DNA of 35,839 nucleotides from positions 1 through 35,839 of the forward strand of contig JBFGCM010000027.1 in assembly GCA_041581135.1 (NCBI GenBank), given 5' to 3'. Origin of the DNA: JBFGCM01 sp041581135. GTDB taxonomy: Bacteria > Actinomycetota > Acidimicrobiia > Spongiisociales > UBA5794. Made by a program: the position numbers and the translations under genes. The number at the start of each line of letters is the position of its first letter. Positions within the stretch are counted from its first letter, which is position 1. Of this stretch, positions 13,800 through 21,468 are shown piece by piece. Under the pieces are notes generated by a model, which was not told the origin of the DNA, ran no database searches, and was given only the letters and a program-made list of their open reading frames with translations.

Positions 13800-14834
13800 T
13801 TAATCGGTGCTCGACCGCCTGGACATGGCGACCGCCGCCTCGGCGACCGCGCCGGCTTGTCCGGAGTCGATCGACTCGGTGGCCAGCTCCATCCCGGCGG
13901 CGAACCCGTCGGCAAGGCCGGCGACCACGATCCCGGCTGAGGCGTTGATCAACGCGATGTCCCGTTTCGGCCCTGGCTCACCAGTGAGAACGGCCCGGGT
14001 GATGGCCAGGTTCTCTTCCACCCCGCCACCGCGCAGATCTGCGGCGGAGGCCCGAGGCACCCCGAAGTCCTCGGGGGTGAACTCGGCGTGAGTGATCTCA
14101 CCGTCCCTGAGGCGATAGATGAAGGAGGGACCGGTGGTCGTCAGTTCGTCGAGTCCATCCTCTCCGTAGAACACGAGCGCCGACTCGGCGCCGAGGCGTG
14201 CGAGCACTCCGATCATGCGCTCTGCCATCAATGGATCGGACACCCCGATGGTCATACGGCGGGCCCCGGCCGGGTTGCACAGCGGTCCGAGGAAGTTGAA
14301 CACCGTGCGCACCTTGAGCTCGCGCCGAACCGGAGCGGCGTGCCGCATCGCCGGGTGGTGGCGGGGGGCGAAGAAGAACCCGAAGCCCGCCTCGCGGATC
14401 ATCTGAGCGGTCGCCTCGGGCGCGAGTTCCAGATCGAAGCCCATCGCCTCGAGCAGGTCGGCTGAGCCGGTCTGTGAGGAAGCTGCCCGGTTGCCATGCT
14501 TGGCGACCTTGGCCCCCGCCCCGGCGGCGATGAAGGCCGCCGTGGTGGAGATGTTGAAGGTGCCGGCTCCGTCTCCGCCGGTGCCGACGATGTCGACGAC
14601 CGGCACCCCCACGTCGACGCGCACCATCACGTCGCGCATCGCCTCCACGAGGCCGGTCATCTCCTCGGTGGTCTCACCCTTGGAGCGCAGCGCCACGATG
14701 AAAGCTGCGGTTTGGGCCGGCGTGGCTCGCCCGCCCATGATCTCCTCCATGGCGCCCCGCGCCTGCGACGCAGAGAGATCGTCACCGGCCATGAGGGGAG
14801 CGAGCACGCCATCCCAGGCAAAACCTTCGGTCAT
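13800..14834 (-). CDS. trpD: TrpD, anthranilate phosphoribosyltransferase
   Basis: TrpD (EC 2.4.2.18) transfers phosphoribose from PRPP to anthranilate in tryptophan synthesis. This 344-residue protein has the PRPP-binding motif GTGGDGAGTFNIST (about 85-98), the anthranilate-site signature KHGNRAASSQTGSADLLEAMG split around 112-132, and FFFAPRHHPAM (about 153-163). No other trp genes are nearby, which is common for isolated trpD copies in actinomycetes. The ATG has no clear ribosome site, but TAGCGT lies 8 nt upstream. Confidence 0.95.
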   Translation of the reverse strand: MTEGFAWDGVLAPLMAGDDLSASQARGAMEEIMGGRATPAQTAAFIVALRSKGETTEEMTGLVEAMRDVMVRVDVGVPVVDIVGTGGDGAGTFNISTTAAFIAAGAGAKVAKHGNRAASSQTGSADLLEAMGFDLELAPEATAQMIREAGFGFFFAPRHHPAMRHAAPVRRELKVRTVFNFLGPLCNPAGARRMTIGVSDPLMAERMIGVLARLGAESALVFYGEDGLDELTTTGPSFIYRLRDGEITHAEFTPEDFGVPRASAADLRGGGVEENLAITRAVLTGEPGPKRDIALINASAGIVVAGLADGFAAGMELATESIDSGQAGAVAEAAVAMSRRSSTD

Positions 14835-14842
14835 GACCGGCC

Positions 14843-14848
14843 ACGCTA
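14843..14848 (-). promoter_or_regulatory. -10 box of trpD
   Basis: TAGCGT on the minus strand lies 8 nt before the trpD ATG, within the 39-nt gap after whiB. It fits a leaderless promoter. Confidence 0.4.
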
Positions 14849-14873
14849 GCCCGCGCCGTGGGCGAGCCCGCGA

Positions 14874-15125
14874 CTAGGCCGAACGTTTGATGAACCTCCG
14901 TCGTTGCTTGGGTGTCATGCCACCCCAGATGCCGTCACGCAGGCGGGCCTCCACTGCGTAGTCGAGGCACTGCTGGCGGACGGTGCACACGTTGCACAGC
15001 GCAACTGCGGGGCGGGGGTCGCCGTCCGGTTCGATGAAGAACAAGTCGGGATCGGCGTCCTTGCAGGCGGCGAACACCACCCACGGACGCTCCTCCGTGA
15101 TGGGTACTTCGAGAATGTCTGCCAT
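14874..15125 (-). CDS. WhiB-family iron-sulfur transcription regulator
   Basis: WhiB-like proteins are small [4Fe-4S] regulators found in Actinomycetota and some of their phages. They usually act on sigma-factor region 4. From ATG 15125 the protein has 83 residues, with the four cluster cysteines at C21, C44, C47 and C53 (C-x22-C-x2-C-x5-C). These are followed by the G(I)WGG turn and a basic tail (TPKQRRRFIKRSA) that contacts DNA. A GGAGG ribosome site supports this ATG over the upstream ATG at 15182. Which numbered WhiB it is cannot be decided. It follows the DUF3179 gene by 57 nt on the same strand. Confidence 0.93.
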   Translation of the reverse strand: MADILEVPITEERPWVVFAACKDADPDLFFIEPDGDPRPAVALCNVCTVRQQCLDYAVEARLRDGIWGGMTPKQRRRFIKRSA

Positions 15126-15182
15126 GACCCCCTCCGGGGGCTCGTCATCGTTGTTCGGAGCCGGATGCCCGGCTCGTTGCAC

Positions 15183-16436
15183 CTATGACGTCCCGGACGG
15201 CGGAATGGTTCCCTCGCTGGTGACGAGATCCGTCGTCGGTTGGTACGACGACCATGCGAACCAGAAGGTATCGAGGTGCTGGACCTGCTCCATGTGAGCG
15301 CCTTCGAGGGGCCCAGAAACGGCCTCCCCGAAGATGTTCCAGGTGCTCGACGTCTCGTTGTCCACGAAGGTGTCGGCCTCCACCCGGAACGTGAGCGCCT
15401 GCCCATCGGCCTCAGGCACGTAGACCCGGCTGGACCCCACGACGTCGCCCATGAACACCGACCCGCCGGACAACGCCGATACCTGGCCGCTCTTCCAGAA
15501 GATCACCACCGGCGTTTGACCAACGACATCTTCCGTCACAGTCGCCAACCCGCCTTGGAGCACCGCCGTGGTCCACGCCTTGGCCGCGCCGTCCACGGCC
15601 ACCCCGACCACGCGCTGTTTCGACTGCGCCCTCGGGTCTGTGACACCGTTGAACAGGAAAGGTTCGGTGCCGACGGTGTCGTAGCCCCTGTACGGATTGC
15701 GGCCGTAGCGATCTCGGTTGTCCGGACTCAAGATCAGCGCCTCGGGATGGTTGGCCACGACGTCGTCGTAGCTGAGCAATCCGGTGGACACCGGCTGGAG
15801 CCGGTCCCCAACCCGCTCACCGACCACGGCCTCACCGGTGTAGTGGAGCCACAGGGTCTCCGTCAGCCGGTCGTACATGATCAGCGCCGAGTTGAAGAGC
15901 ATCCCGGACACGCCGAACGTAGTGGCCTCACCGTCGACCTCGCGAATGAAGCTGAGGGCGGAGTTGCACAGTGGGCAGTAGGTGACGGCGACCGGATCTC
16001 CGCCGATCTCGTCATTCACGATCTCGTGATTCATCAGCACCCGAACCGGATAGGCCCGCACTTCGTCGTTGTGCTCCACCACGACGACCGCTTCCTGGCC
16101 CGTCAGCCAGTCCATGGCTTCGGCCAGCGGGACGAATTGCGGAGTGTCGATGGCGGGAATCCCGTCTGGCGCCGGCAACCCGTACAACACCCTGCCGGTG
16201 TCGATCAGGGGTTCGGGGAAACGGGGATCGCTGTTCGACAGCCCCTCGGTGTAGGCCACTTCGAGGGCGGTCACGGCGGATGGTGCCGCCGGAGGGGTGT
16301 TCCCGCTGACGTCGGCGGTCGAGGTGGTGCCGGCGGAACCCGACTCGGTGTCGGTTTCTGCTCCACTGCCGCCGCAGGCGACGAGCATCAGCAACAGCGC
16401 GGCGGCGAAGGCGAGACGGGACGGCTCGAGGGTCAC
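15183..16436 (-). CDS. DUF3179-family lipoprotein
   Basis: This 417-residue exported protein has a lipoprotein leader (LAFAAALLLMLVAC, C21), a Ser/Thr/Ala/Pro-rich linker to about residue 55, then a domain matching DUF3179 as I know it. Signatures are VRVLMNHEIVND (132-143), VAVTYCPLCNSALSF with a CxxC (C154, C157), TFGVSGMLFNSALIMYDR (about 173-190), and the ending STWNIFGEAVSGPLEGAHME. The family's biochemical role is not established; the CxxC suggests redox or metal binding. The GTG start has a GGAGGGGG site just upstream, and an 18-bp palindrome lies 9 bp before the gene. Confidence 0.88.
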   Translation of the reverse strand: MTLEPSRLAFAAALLLMLVACGGSGAETDTESGSAGTTSTADVSGNTPPAAPSAVTALEVAYTEGLSNSDPRFPEPLIDTGRVLYGLPAPDGIPAIDTPQFVPLAEAMDWLTGQEAVVVVEHNDEVRAYPVRVLMNHEIVNDEIGGDPVAVTYCPLCNSALSFIREVDGEATTFGVSGMLFNSALIMYDRLTETLWLHYTGEAVVGERVGDRLQPVSTGLLSYDDVVANHPEALILSPDNRDRYGRNPYRGYDTVGTEPFLFNGVTDPRAQSKQRVVGVAVDGAAKAWTTAVLQGGLATVTEDVVGQTPVVIFWKSGQVSALSGGSVFMGDVVGSSRVYVPEADGQALTFRVEADTFVDNETSSTWNIFGEAVSGPLEGAHMEQVQHLDTFWFAWSSYQPTTDLVTSEGTIPPSGTS

Positions 16437-16445
16437 ACCCCCTCC

Positions 16446-16463
16446 AACGCGGTCGACCGCGTT
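16446..16463. promoter_or_regulatory. 18-bp perfect palindrome (putative operator)
   Basis: AACGCGGTCGACCGCGTT is a perfect inverted repeat of 9 bp per arm with no spacer. It sits 9 bp upstream of the DUF3179 start, in the 116-bp divergent gap with the cyclotransferase-like gene. The form suits a dimeric repressor such as a TetR-type protein. No such regulator is encoded next to it. Confidence 0.45.
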
Positions 16464-16504
16464 CGCATTCCTCCATACCGCCTGGTCAGCGGGCCCGAAC
16501 CGGC

Positions 16505-16546
16505 TACACTCCCCGGGACTCTATGGAGCCCCAGAGGTTGGAGGGG
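16505..16546 (+). promoter_or_regulatory. -10 box and ribosome site of the cyclotransferase-like gene
   Basis: TACACT (16505-16510) is a good -10 candidate and GGAGGGG (16540-16546) is a strong ribosome site 6 nt before the ATG at 16553. Together they define a rightward transcript with a leader of about 35 nt. Confidence 0.4.
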
Positions 16547-16552
16547 ACCTGA

Positions 16553-16999
16553 ATGCTCTACTTCGCATACACCGCACGTATCGCTCCGGAGACGATGGCG
16601 GAGGCGGCGCCGGGCGCCGAGTTCCAGTTCATCGCCCACCTGCCCGAGTGGGGCCTTGCCTTCCCCAAGAAGGACCGACATTGGAACGGTGGCCTCCCCA
16701 CGGTGCAACCGGAGAGCGGCAGCACGGTGTGGGGCGCAGTGTTCAAGGTCCCAGACGACCAGGTGGAGGCACTGAACGCTGCGGAGAGTGGCGAGGGACG
16801 GGACGTCACCGAGATCGAAGCCATGGATCGCACCGGGCGGCGGCACGTCGTGACGACCCACGTCATCCAGGTGAAGCGCAACGGTGCGCACAAGCCGTCG
16901 GCCGAATACGTCAAGCTCATGCTGGCCGGATCGCGTCACTGGAGCCTGCCGGCGGGTTGGATCGCCGGCCTCGAAGAGCACTTGGAGAACTCCGGCTGA
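16553..16999 (+). CDS. Gamma-glutamylcyclotransferase-like protein
   Basis: This 148-residue protein looks like the AIG2/GGCT fold. It opens with LYFAYTARI, where typical members have YFAYGSNL, so the glycine-serine turn that binds the substrate is altered. It then has FIAHLPEWGLAFPKKD, GSTVWGAVFKV (about 56-66) and an acidic stretch LNAAESGEGRDVTEIE that contains a candidate catalytic Glu. PSAEYVKLMLAGSRHWSLP (about 121-139) is the family's C-terminal helix. The changed first motif makes true cyclotransferase activity uncertain. A membrane protein gene follows after 4 nt. Confidence 0.75.
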   Translation: MLYFAYTARIAPETMAEAAPGAEFQFIAHLPEWGLAFPKKDRHWNGGLPTVQPESGSTVWGAVFKVPDDQVEALNAAESGEGRDVTEIEAMDRTGRRHVVTTHVIQVKRNGAHKPSAEYVKLMLAGSRHWSLPAGWIAGLEEHLENSG

Positions 17000-17003
17000 C
17001 GGC

Positions 17004-17387
17004 GTGCCGCGCCTGAACTGGGGGGCGGTGGCGGTCGGGGCCATGGCCGGCCTCGCCGGCGGGTTGGTCGGTTTCGTCGTGATCGGCTTCCTCGTGTCGG
17101 CCGACAACGACCTGTTGGCGCTCATCTTCTTGTCGTATCTGGCCCAGCTCGGTAGCGGGTACGTCGCAGGCCGGCTGGCACCAGACGAAGCCGTCATGCA
17201 CGGCGCCGGGGCCGCGATCCTGCTGTACCTGGTGACGACCACCATCAGCTTGGCGATCGTGCCCTCACGGCCGGGAGTCGTCAGTTTGGCCTTCAACGGA
17301 ACGGTTGCGGCCATATTGGGTACCGCCGGCGGTTCGCTGGCCGACAGTCGACGTCTTCACACCGATTCTGAAGAGGAACCCGGCTGA
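17004..17387 (+). CDS. Small four-helix membrane protein, unknown function
   Basis: From GTG 17004 this encodes 127 residues with four hydrophobic helices, small residues throughout (GAMAGLAGGLVGFVVIGFLV, ALIFLSYLAQLGSGYVAG, ILLYLVTTTISLAIV, and a Gly/Ala-rich last helix) and an acidic tail (DSEEEPG). I do not recognise a named family with confidence; it recalls small Gly-rich TIGR04086-type membrane proteins. It begins 4 nt after the previous stop and is probably co-transcribed with it. Confidence 0.7.
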   Translation: MPRLNWGAVAVGAMAGLAGGLVGFVVIGFLVSADNDLLALIFLSYLAQLGSGYVAGRLAPDEAVMHGAGAAILLYLVTTTISLAIVPSRPGVVSLAFNGTVAAILGTAGGSLADSRRLHTDSEEEPG

Positions 17388-17433
17388 ACCTCCGGCCCCG
17401 GTCGGCGGCAGGCCGGAATACCCAGGGCACCGC

Positions 17434-17439
17434 TATCGT
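17434..17439 (+). promoter_or_regulatory. -10 box of rnpB
   Basis: TATCGT lies 7 nt before the first base of the predicted P1 helix of RNase P RNA, the right distance for a transcription start at about 17446-17447. No clear -35 is visible. Confidence 0.5.
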
Positions 17440-17446
17440 TTCGAGT

Positions 17447-17822
17447 CACGAGTCGGCTGGGCGATCGCGGCGCCACATGTGTGGCGACGAGGAAAGTCCG
17501 GACTCCACAGAGCAGGGTGCTGGGTAACTCCCAGGCGGGGTGACCCGACGGAAAGTGCCACAGAGATCAGACCGCCGATGGCGCGTGACTCTTCGAGTCC
17601 CGATGCACAGGCAAGGGTGAAACGGTGGTGTAAGAGACCACCAGCGGCCCGAGTGATCGGACCGGCTGGTAAACCCCACCCGGAGCAAGGTCAAGCAGGA
17701 ACAGGGTGGCTCGCCCGTCAAGTTCCAGGTGGACCGCTCGAGGGCGTCGGTGACGGCGCCCCTAGAGAGATGATCGCCATGGGCTTCGGCCCTACAGAAT
17801 CCGGCTTACAGGCCGGCTCGTG
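17447..17822 (+). ncRNA. rnpB: RNase P RNA (bacterial type A)
   Basis: This is the catalytic RNA of RNase P, which trims the 5' leader of tRNA precursors. The core is unmistakable: GAGGAAAGTCCGGACTCC at 17489-17506 (P3/CR-I region), GGAAAGTGCCACAGAGA at 17551-17567, GGTGAAACGGTGG-type core sequence near 17616-17628, and ACAGAATCCGGCTTACAG at 17794-17811 at the 3' end. The outer P1 helix closes as CACGAGTCGGC (17447-17457) with GCCGGCTCGTG (17812-17822), one G-U pair. That fixes both ends to within a few bases and gives about 376 nt. Confidence 0.95.
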
Positions 17823-17824
17823 CC

Positions 17825-17853
17825 GTGGAGGCCCTCCTCGTGGGGGCCTCCAC
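17825..17853 (+). terminator. Terminator hairpin after rnpB
   Basis: GTGGAGGCCC (17825-17834) pairs perfectly with GGGCCTCCAC (17844-17853) around a 9-nt loop, directly after the RNase P RNA. A T-run is missing, as is frequent in high-GC genomes. It could also serve the convergent response-regulator gene. Confidence 0.75.
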
Positions 17854-17875
17854 CTGTAGGTGGGATCGGCTCGGG

Positions 17876-18331
17876 TCAGCTCACCGGGCGCAGCGTCGGG
17901 CGGGTCGGCGCGGGACGAGTCGGCGCCGTGTGGGTGGTGTTGTACCGGGCCCGCTCGATGGCGAACCGGATCGATCGATACAGCGCCTCGGCGGTGACGT
18001 CGCCCTTGACGAGGAAGTCCTGCGCTCCCCGCCGGATGGCCTCGATGGCCACCTCTTCATCCGACGTGCTGGACACCACCACGATGGGAAGCTGCGGTGC
18101 CACCTGTCGCAGGGTGTCGAGCCCCTCGAGGCCCGTCGCATCGCTGACCACGAGGTCGAGCAGCACGCAGTCGGGCCGGCGATGTGAAAGCGCGAGGACT
18201 GCCGCCTGCACACTGTCGACGTGCGTGTAGATGGGCTCGTTCGTCCACGCGTGCTGCAACATGGCCTGCATCAACCGCACATGGAGCGCGTTGTCCTCGA
18301 CGAGCAGCAGCTCGAGGCGGTTGGATTCCAT
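17876..18331 (-). CDS. Single-domain response regulator (CheY-like receiver)
   Basis: This 151-residue protein is a receiver domain with no output domain. It has the acidic pair E12-D13 (LLLVEDNA), the phospho-acceptor D59 (CVLLDLVV), the switch Ser (VVVSSTSDE, S87/S88) and K109 (DFLVKGD). The C-terminal 20 residues are a Thr/Arg/Pro-rich tail. Such stand-alone receivers pass phosphate or act by protein contact. No histidine kinase is in the window. ATG has a GAGGGA ribosome site 7 nt upstream and a TACCGT -10 candidate 12 nt upstream. Confidence 0.9.
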   Translation of the reverse strand: MESNRLELLLVEDNALHVRLMQAMLQHAWTNEPIYTHVDSVQAAVLALSHRRPDCVLLDLVVSDATGLEGLDTLRQVAPQLPIVVVSSTSDEEVAIEAIRRGAQDFLVKGDVTAEALYRSIRFAIERARYNTTHTAPTRPAPTRPTLRPVS

Positions 18332-18468
18332 GGACGATCCCTCACGGTATTGCGATCAGTCCCATGTGGATCGGCCACCACCCGACCCACCTTGAGGCAT
18401 GCGTCGCCCACTGCACGGCGGCTCCCCCATGGGGCCTAGGCTGCCGCCACGTCGACAGCGAGGATCCC

Positions 18469-19455
18469 GTGACCAAGTTCGCCTACTTCTGCGGCCACGA
18501 GCAGTTCCAGCCCGAGGAGCTCGTGCGGCATGCCCGGCTCGCCGAGAAAGCCGGGTTCGACTTCCTCGTCATCTCCGAACACTTCCACCCGTGGGTGGAC
18601 GACCTGGGTGCCAGTGGCTTCGCCTATTCGACGATCGCCGCCATGGCCCAGGCCACGGAACGGGTCGAGCTCGCCACCGGCGTCACCACACCCCTGTGGC
18701 GGTTCCACCCGGCGGTGGTCGCCCAAGCGGCGGCCACGATCGACCGCATTTCCGGGGGCCGCTTCCATCTCGGTGTGGGCACGGGCGAGAACATCAACGA
18801 GGGCCCGCTGGGCTACCACTTCCCCAAGTATGCGGAGCGGGCGGCGCGAATGCGCGAGGCGCTGGACATCATGCGCCGGTTGCTAGACGGGGAGAAGCTC
18901 AGCTACGAAGGCGAGTACTACACGACCGACCGGGCCAAGCTCTACAGCCCGCCCATGGGGCAGGTACCCATCTGGCTGGCGGCAGGAGGACCAAAGTCGT
19001 CCGCACTCGCCGCCACCCAGGCCGAGGGCATCATCACCAGCGTCAAAGACCCTGCGGTGACCATCGAACGGGTGATTCAACCTGCGGCCACCGCTGCCGC
19101 CGATGCAGGCAAGCCGCCACCCCGCATCCTGGCGACCCGGTGGAGCATCTTCGCTCAGCACGAGGACGAAGCGTGGGAGGCGCTGGGTGCGTGGCGGGGA
19201 CTACGCGCTCCGGGGCGGCTGGAAGCCGTGGACCCGGCGACGCTGCGGGAACGTGCCGATGCCATGCCGCGGGCCGAGATCCTGGAGCGATACAGCATCG
19301 TGCGATCACCCGAGGACTACATCGAGACGTACCGCCCGGTGGTGACCGACGTTGGGGCCGAGATCGTCACGATCCAGACGACCTCGCTCGACCAGGAAGC
19401 CACGATCGCCATGCTGGGCCGTGACGTGTTGCCTGCGCTGCGGGAGATCGCCTGA
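18469..19455 (+). CDS. F420-dependent LLM-class oxidoreductase, G6PD-like
   Basis: This 328-residue TIM-barrel flavin/F420 enzyme belongs to the luciferase-like superfamily. The segment FLVISEHFHPW (residues 32-42) matches the F420-dependent glucose-6-phosphate dehydrogenase group, where the His and Trp line the active site. GGRFHLGVGTGENINE (about 97-112) is the cofactor-phosphate loop. The end (TDVGAEIVTIQTTS) is typical of the TIGR03557-like subgroup, whose substrates are mostly unknown. GTG 18469 with AGGA 4 nt upstream gives the conserved N-terminus TKFAYFCGHEQ. A TAGGCT box at 18437-18442 may be its -10. Membership is secure; the substrate is not. Confidence 0.85.
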   Translation: MTKFAYFCGHEQFQPEELVRHARLAEKAGFDFLVISEHFHPWVDDLGASGFAYSTIAAMAQATERVELATGVTTPLWRFHPAVVAQAAATIDRISGGRFHLGVGTGENINEGPLGYHFPKYAERAARMREALDIMRRLLDGEKLSYEGEYYTTDRAKLYSPPMGQVPIWLAAGGPKSSALAATQAEGIITSVKDPAVTIERVIQPAATAAADAGKPPPRILATRWSIFAQHEDEAWEALGAWRGLRAPGRLEAVDPATLRERADAMPRAEILERYSIVRSPEDYIETYRPVVTDVGAEIVTIQTTSLDQEATIAMLGRDVLPALREIA

Positions 19456-19474
19456 TTCGACCGGGCCGGCAGCC

Positions 19475-20155
19475 TCAGCTCTCCAATGAGCGGAGCAGTG
19501 CTTCCGCGTCGGCGCGGAACTCCTCGCCGATGACGTCCCCCGGCATGCGGGCCAGGCCGGCACGTAGCGCCGGCTTCACCTCGCCGTCGACGAGCGATCG
19601 CACTGCCGGGTCGGCGGAGCTCAGCTGCGACGTGATGAGGAACTCCAGCGGGCGTACCAGCCCGAGTCCGAACGTGGCGACCGCGTCCACCAGCCACGTT
19701 TCGCCGTCCCAGACCACCAGGATCTCGGTTGCGGTCCCGTTGGTGCCGACGGCCACGGCGCCGAACTCGCGACCGTCGGTGGCGAAGAGATCGGCCTCAC
19801 CCACGGTGAGATCGCCCAAGGCGATGCCGGAGGTGGCCTCGAACCCCTCCGCGAAGGACGCCCAATACGAAGCTGCCAGCGAACCCGACACTCCTTGATC
19901 AGCCATGGCGAGCACCTGCTCGCCCGTCAGCGAGTTCTCGGTGCCCACGATGATCGCCAACGAACCGGAGCTGACGGCCGCCGCCGCCTCGTCGTAGGCA
20001 CCGGCATCCATCGCGTCGAGCCACGTGGTCACGGCAGCCGCCGCCGCGGTGGCATCAGTACGGAGGCTCTGGGTGTCATCGGCCGACTCGTCCGATGAGC
20101 TGCACGCCGCAGTGACGAGTGCGATGAGCGTGATGCAGGCGAGGAAGTGTCGCAC
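19475..20155 (-). CDS. Lipoprotein of unknown function
   Basis: From GTG 20155 this encodes 226 residues with a clean lipoprotein leader (RHFLACITLIALVTAAC, C18) and a Ser/Asp linker, followed by an alpha/beta domain. The start DATAAAAAVTTWLDAMDAGAYDEAAAAV resembles the helical opening of NTF2/SnoaL-like lumenal domains, and EILVVWDGETWLVDAVATFG (about 150-169) recalls their closing strands. I do not recognise a named family. TAGCCT lies 8 nt before the start. It is convergent with the oxidoreductase gene, 19 nt apart. Confidence 0.75.
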   Translation of the reverse strand: MRHFLACITLIALVTAACSSSDESADDTQSLRTDATAAAAAVTTWLDAMDAGAYDEAAAAVSSGSLAIIVGTENSLTGEQVLAMADQGVSGSLAASYWASFAEGFEATSGIALGDLTVGEADLFATDGREFGAVAVGTNGTATEILVVWDGETWLVDAVATFGLGLVRPLEFLITSQLSSADPAVRSLVDGEVKPALRAGLARMPGDVIGEEFRADAEALLRSLES

Positions 20156-20163
20156 GGCGGCGG

Positions 20164-20169
20164 AGGCTA
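20164..20169 (-). promoter_or_regulatory. -10 box of the lipoprotein gene
   Basis: TAGCCT on the minus strand lies 8 nt before the GTG start with no ribosome site, fitting leaderless transcription. Confidence 0.4.
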
Positions 20170-20198
20170 GCGGTTCGGGACCGCCCCGTCCGGTGGCA

Positions 20199-20741
20199 TC
20201 AAGGTGACGCCGGCCGTCCGATGGGAGCGTCGACCTGACCGGTTTCGATGAACCGGCGTCGCTTTCCCGGATTGGCGAGGTCCGCCTTGCGATACAGCGC
20301 GACCACATAGGCCAGACCGACGGCCTCCTGCACCCAGCGCCACGGGTTACCGAACACGGCTCCGAGATAGCCACCCACATCGCCGCCCGTCGCCGGCGCG
20401 AACTCCGTGCCGAGTAGAGGCCAGAACAGCGTTTCCGGGGCACCCCAGAGGAAGTCCAGCAGCAAGTGCACCATGACTCCCACCGCCAGTGCCATCCACC
20501 GCCGCCGCGGCCGTCCCCGGCGCGTGGCGACCACGACCACGGTCATCAATGCAAACGAGAACAGGAGCGTGTGGGCGAAGAGTGCCGACGCCTGGAGGTC
20601 GGAGAAGAACAGCAGCGCTACTGGCTTGTCGATGAGGTCTGGGAGCAGCGCCCCGAGGGCGAGGAAGCGCAGATCCATCCGCTCGTCACGAAACGCGTAT
20701 CGCACGATGGCGATGGTGCCGCCGATGTGCCAGAAGAACAT
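20199..20741 (-). CDS. DUF457/YdjM-like membrane-bound putative metal-dependent hydrolase
   Basis: This 180-residue membrane protein has about four helices. Its pattern of charged residues in or near helices matches the DUF457 group: HIGGTIAIVRYAF at the start, LGALLPDLIDKP (about 29-40), FAHTLLFSFAL (about 54-64) and HLLLDFLWGAPETLFWPL (about 92-109). The His and Asp residues could bind a metal; enzymatic activity in this group is predicted rather than shown. The ATG has an AGGAG site 4 nt upstream. It lies 13 nt after the zinc-ribbon gene, so the two probably share a transcript. Confidence 0.78.
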   Translation of the reverse strand: MFFWHIGGTIAIVRYAFRDERMDLRFLALGALLPDLIDKPVALLFFSDLQASALFAHTLLFSFALMTVVVVATRRGRPRRRWMALAVGVMVHLLLDFLWGAPETLFWPLLGTEFAPATGGDVGGYLGAVFGNPWRWVQEAVGLAYVVALYRKADLANPGKRRRFIETGQVDAPIGRPASP

Positions 20742-20754
20742 GGTGCTCCTGCAG

Positions 20755-21468
20755 CTACTGCGGCACCAGAATGCGCCGGCAGTGGAGACAGCGGGGCGGA
20801 TCCGCCTTCTTCACCTCGATCTGCTCGGCCGCGGTCAGCTTGAGATGACAGCCGCCGCACTGATCCTCGGCGAGGCGGCCGATGGCGACCCCTTCCTTGG
20901 ACCTGCGCAACTCCTCGTACAGCTCCATCAGATCCGGCGGGATCAGCGGCGCGATGTCGGCCTTGCGCGCCTCCTTGCGGGCGATCTCGCTATCGAGGAC
21001 CTTCCACTTCTCCGCAATGGTCGCCTCGAGATCGGACTCGAATCGGGTGGCATCAGCGACCTCCGCAGTCAACCGGTCCGCCTCCTTCTCGAGGCCCTCC
21101 TTGGTCTCCATGAGCTCGAGAACCGACTCTTCTCGCTCCGAGTTCTGGCGCTTGAGCATCGCCACCTCTTTGCGCAGGTGGTCTACCTCGCGGGCACCGA
21201 TCCCACCGGCGAACAGGCGGTTCTCCTCGGCGTGGAGCTTCTGCTCCCCCAGTTCCAGCTCCCCGCTCTGCTTGTCGAGCTCCAGATCGGTCTGCCGCAG
21301 GGTCGCCCGGGTCTCCTCGAGGGAAGCCTGGAGCGCTGCCGTCGTCGCATTCGCACTGCGGTATTCGTCGAGCTCGGGCAGGCCCTGCCGCTGGCTGAGC
21401 AACCGATCGATCTCCAAGTCGACCGCCTGCATGTCGAGCAGGTCGGCGAGGCTCTGGAATTCCAGCAT
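20755..21468 (-). CDS. Coiled-coil protein with C4 zinc ribbon (DUF164-like)
   Basis: This 237-residue protein has a long heptad-rich coiled coil (about residues 1-185, with runs of Glu, Leu, Arg and Lys) followed by a C-terminal zinc ribbon with CGGC (about 204-207) and CLHC (about 227-230). This is the architecture of the CT398/DUF164 family, which commonly sits beside a Nif3-like gene, as here. Role is unknown; an adaptor or nucleic-acid-linked function has been suggested for the family. The ATG overlaps the Nif3-like stop by one base (TGATG). Confidence 0.9.
   Translation of the reverse strand: MLEFQSLADLLDMQAVDLEIDRLLSQRQGLPELDEYRSANATTAALQASLEETRATLRQTDLELDKQSGELELGEQKLHAEENRLFAGGIGAREVDHLRKEVAMLKRQNSEREESVLELMETKEGLEKEADRLTAEVADATRFESDLEATIAEKWKVLDSEIARKEARKADIAPLIPPDLMELYEELRRSKEGVAIGRLAEDQCGGCHLKLTAAEQIEVKKADPPRCLHCRRILVPQ

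Noticed and set aside
17305..17859. 184-codon plus-strand frame spanning the end of the membrane protein gene and the following region
   Set aside because: It overlaps RNase P RNA across its whole conserved core; the RNA explains the sequence and the translation resembles nothing.
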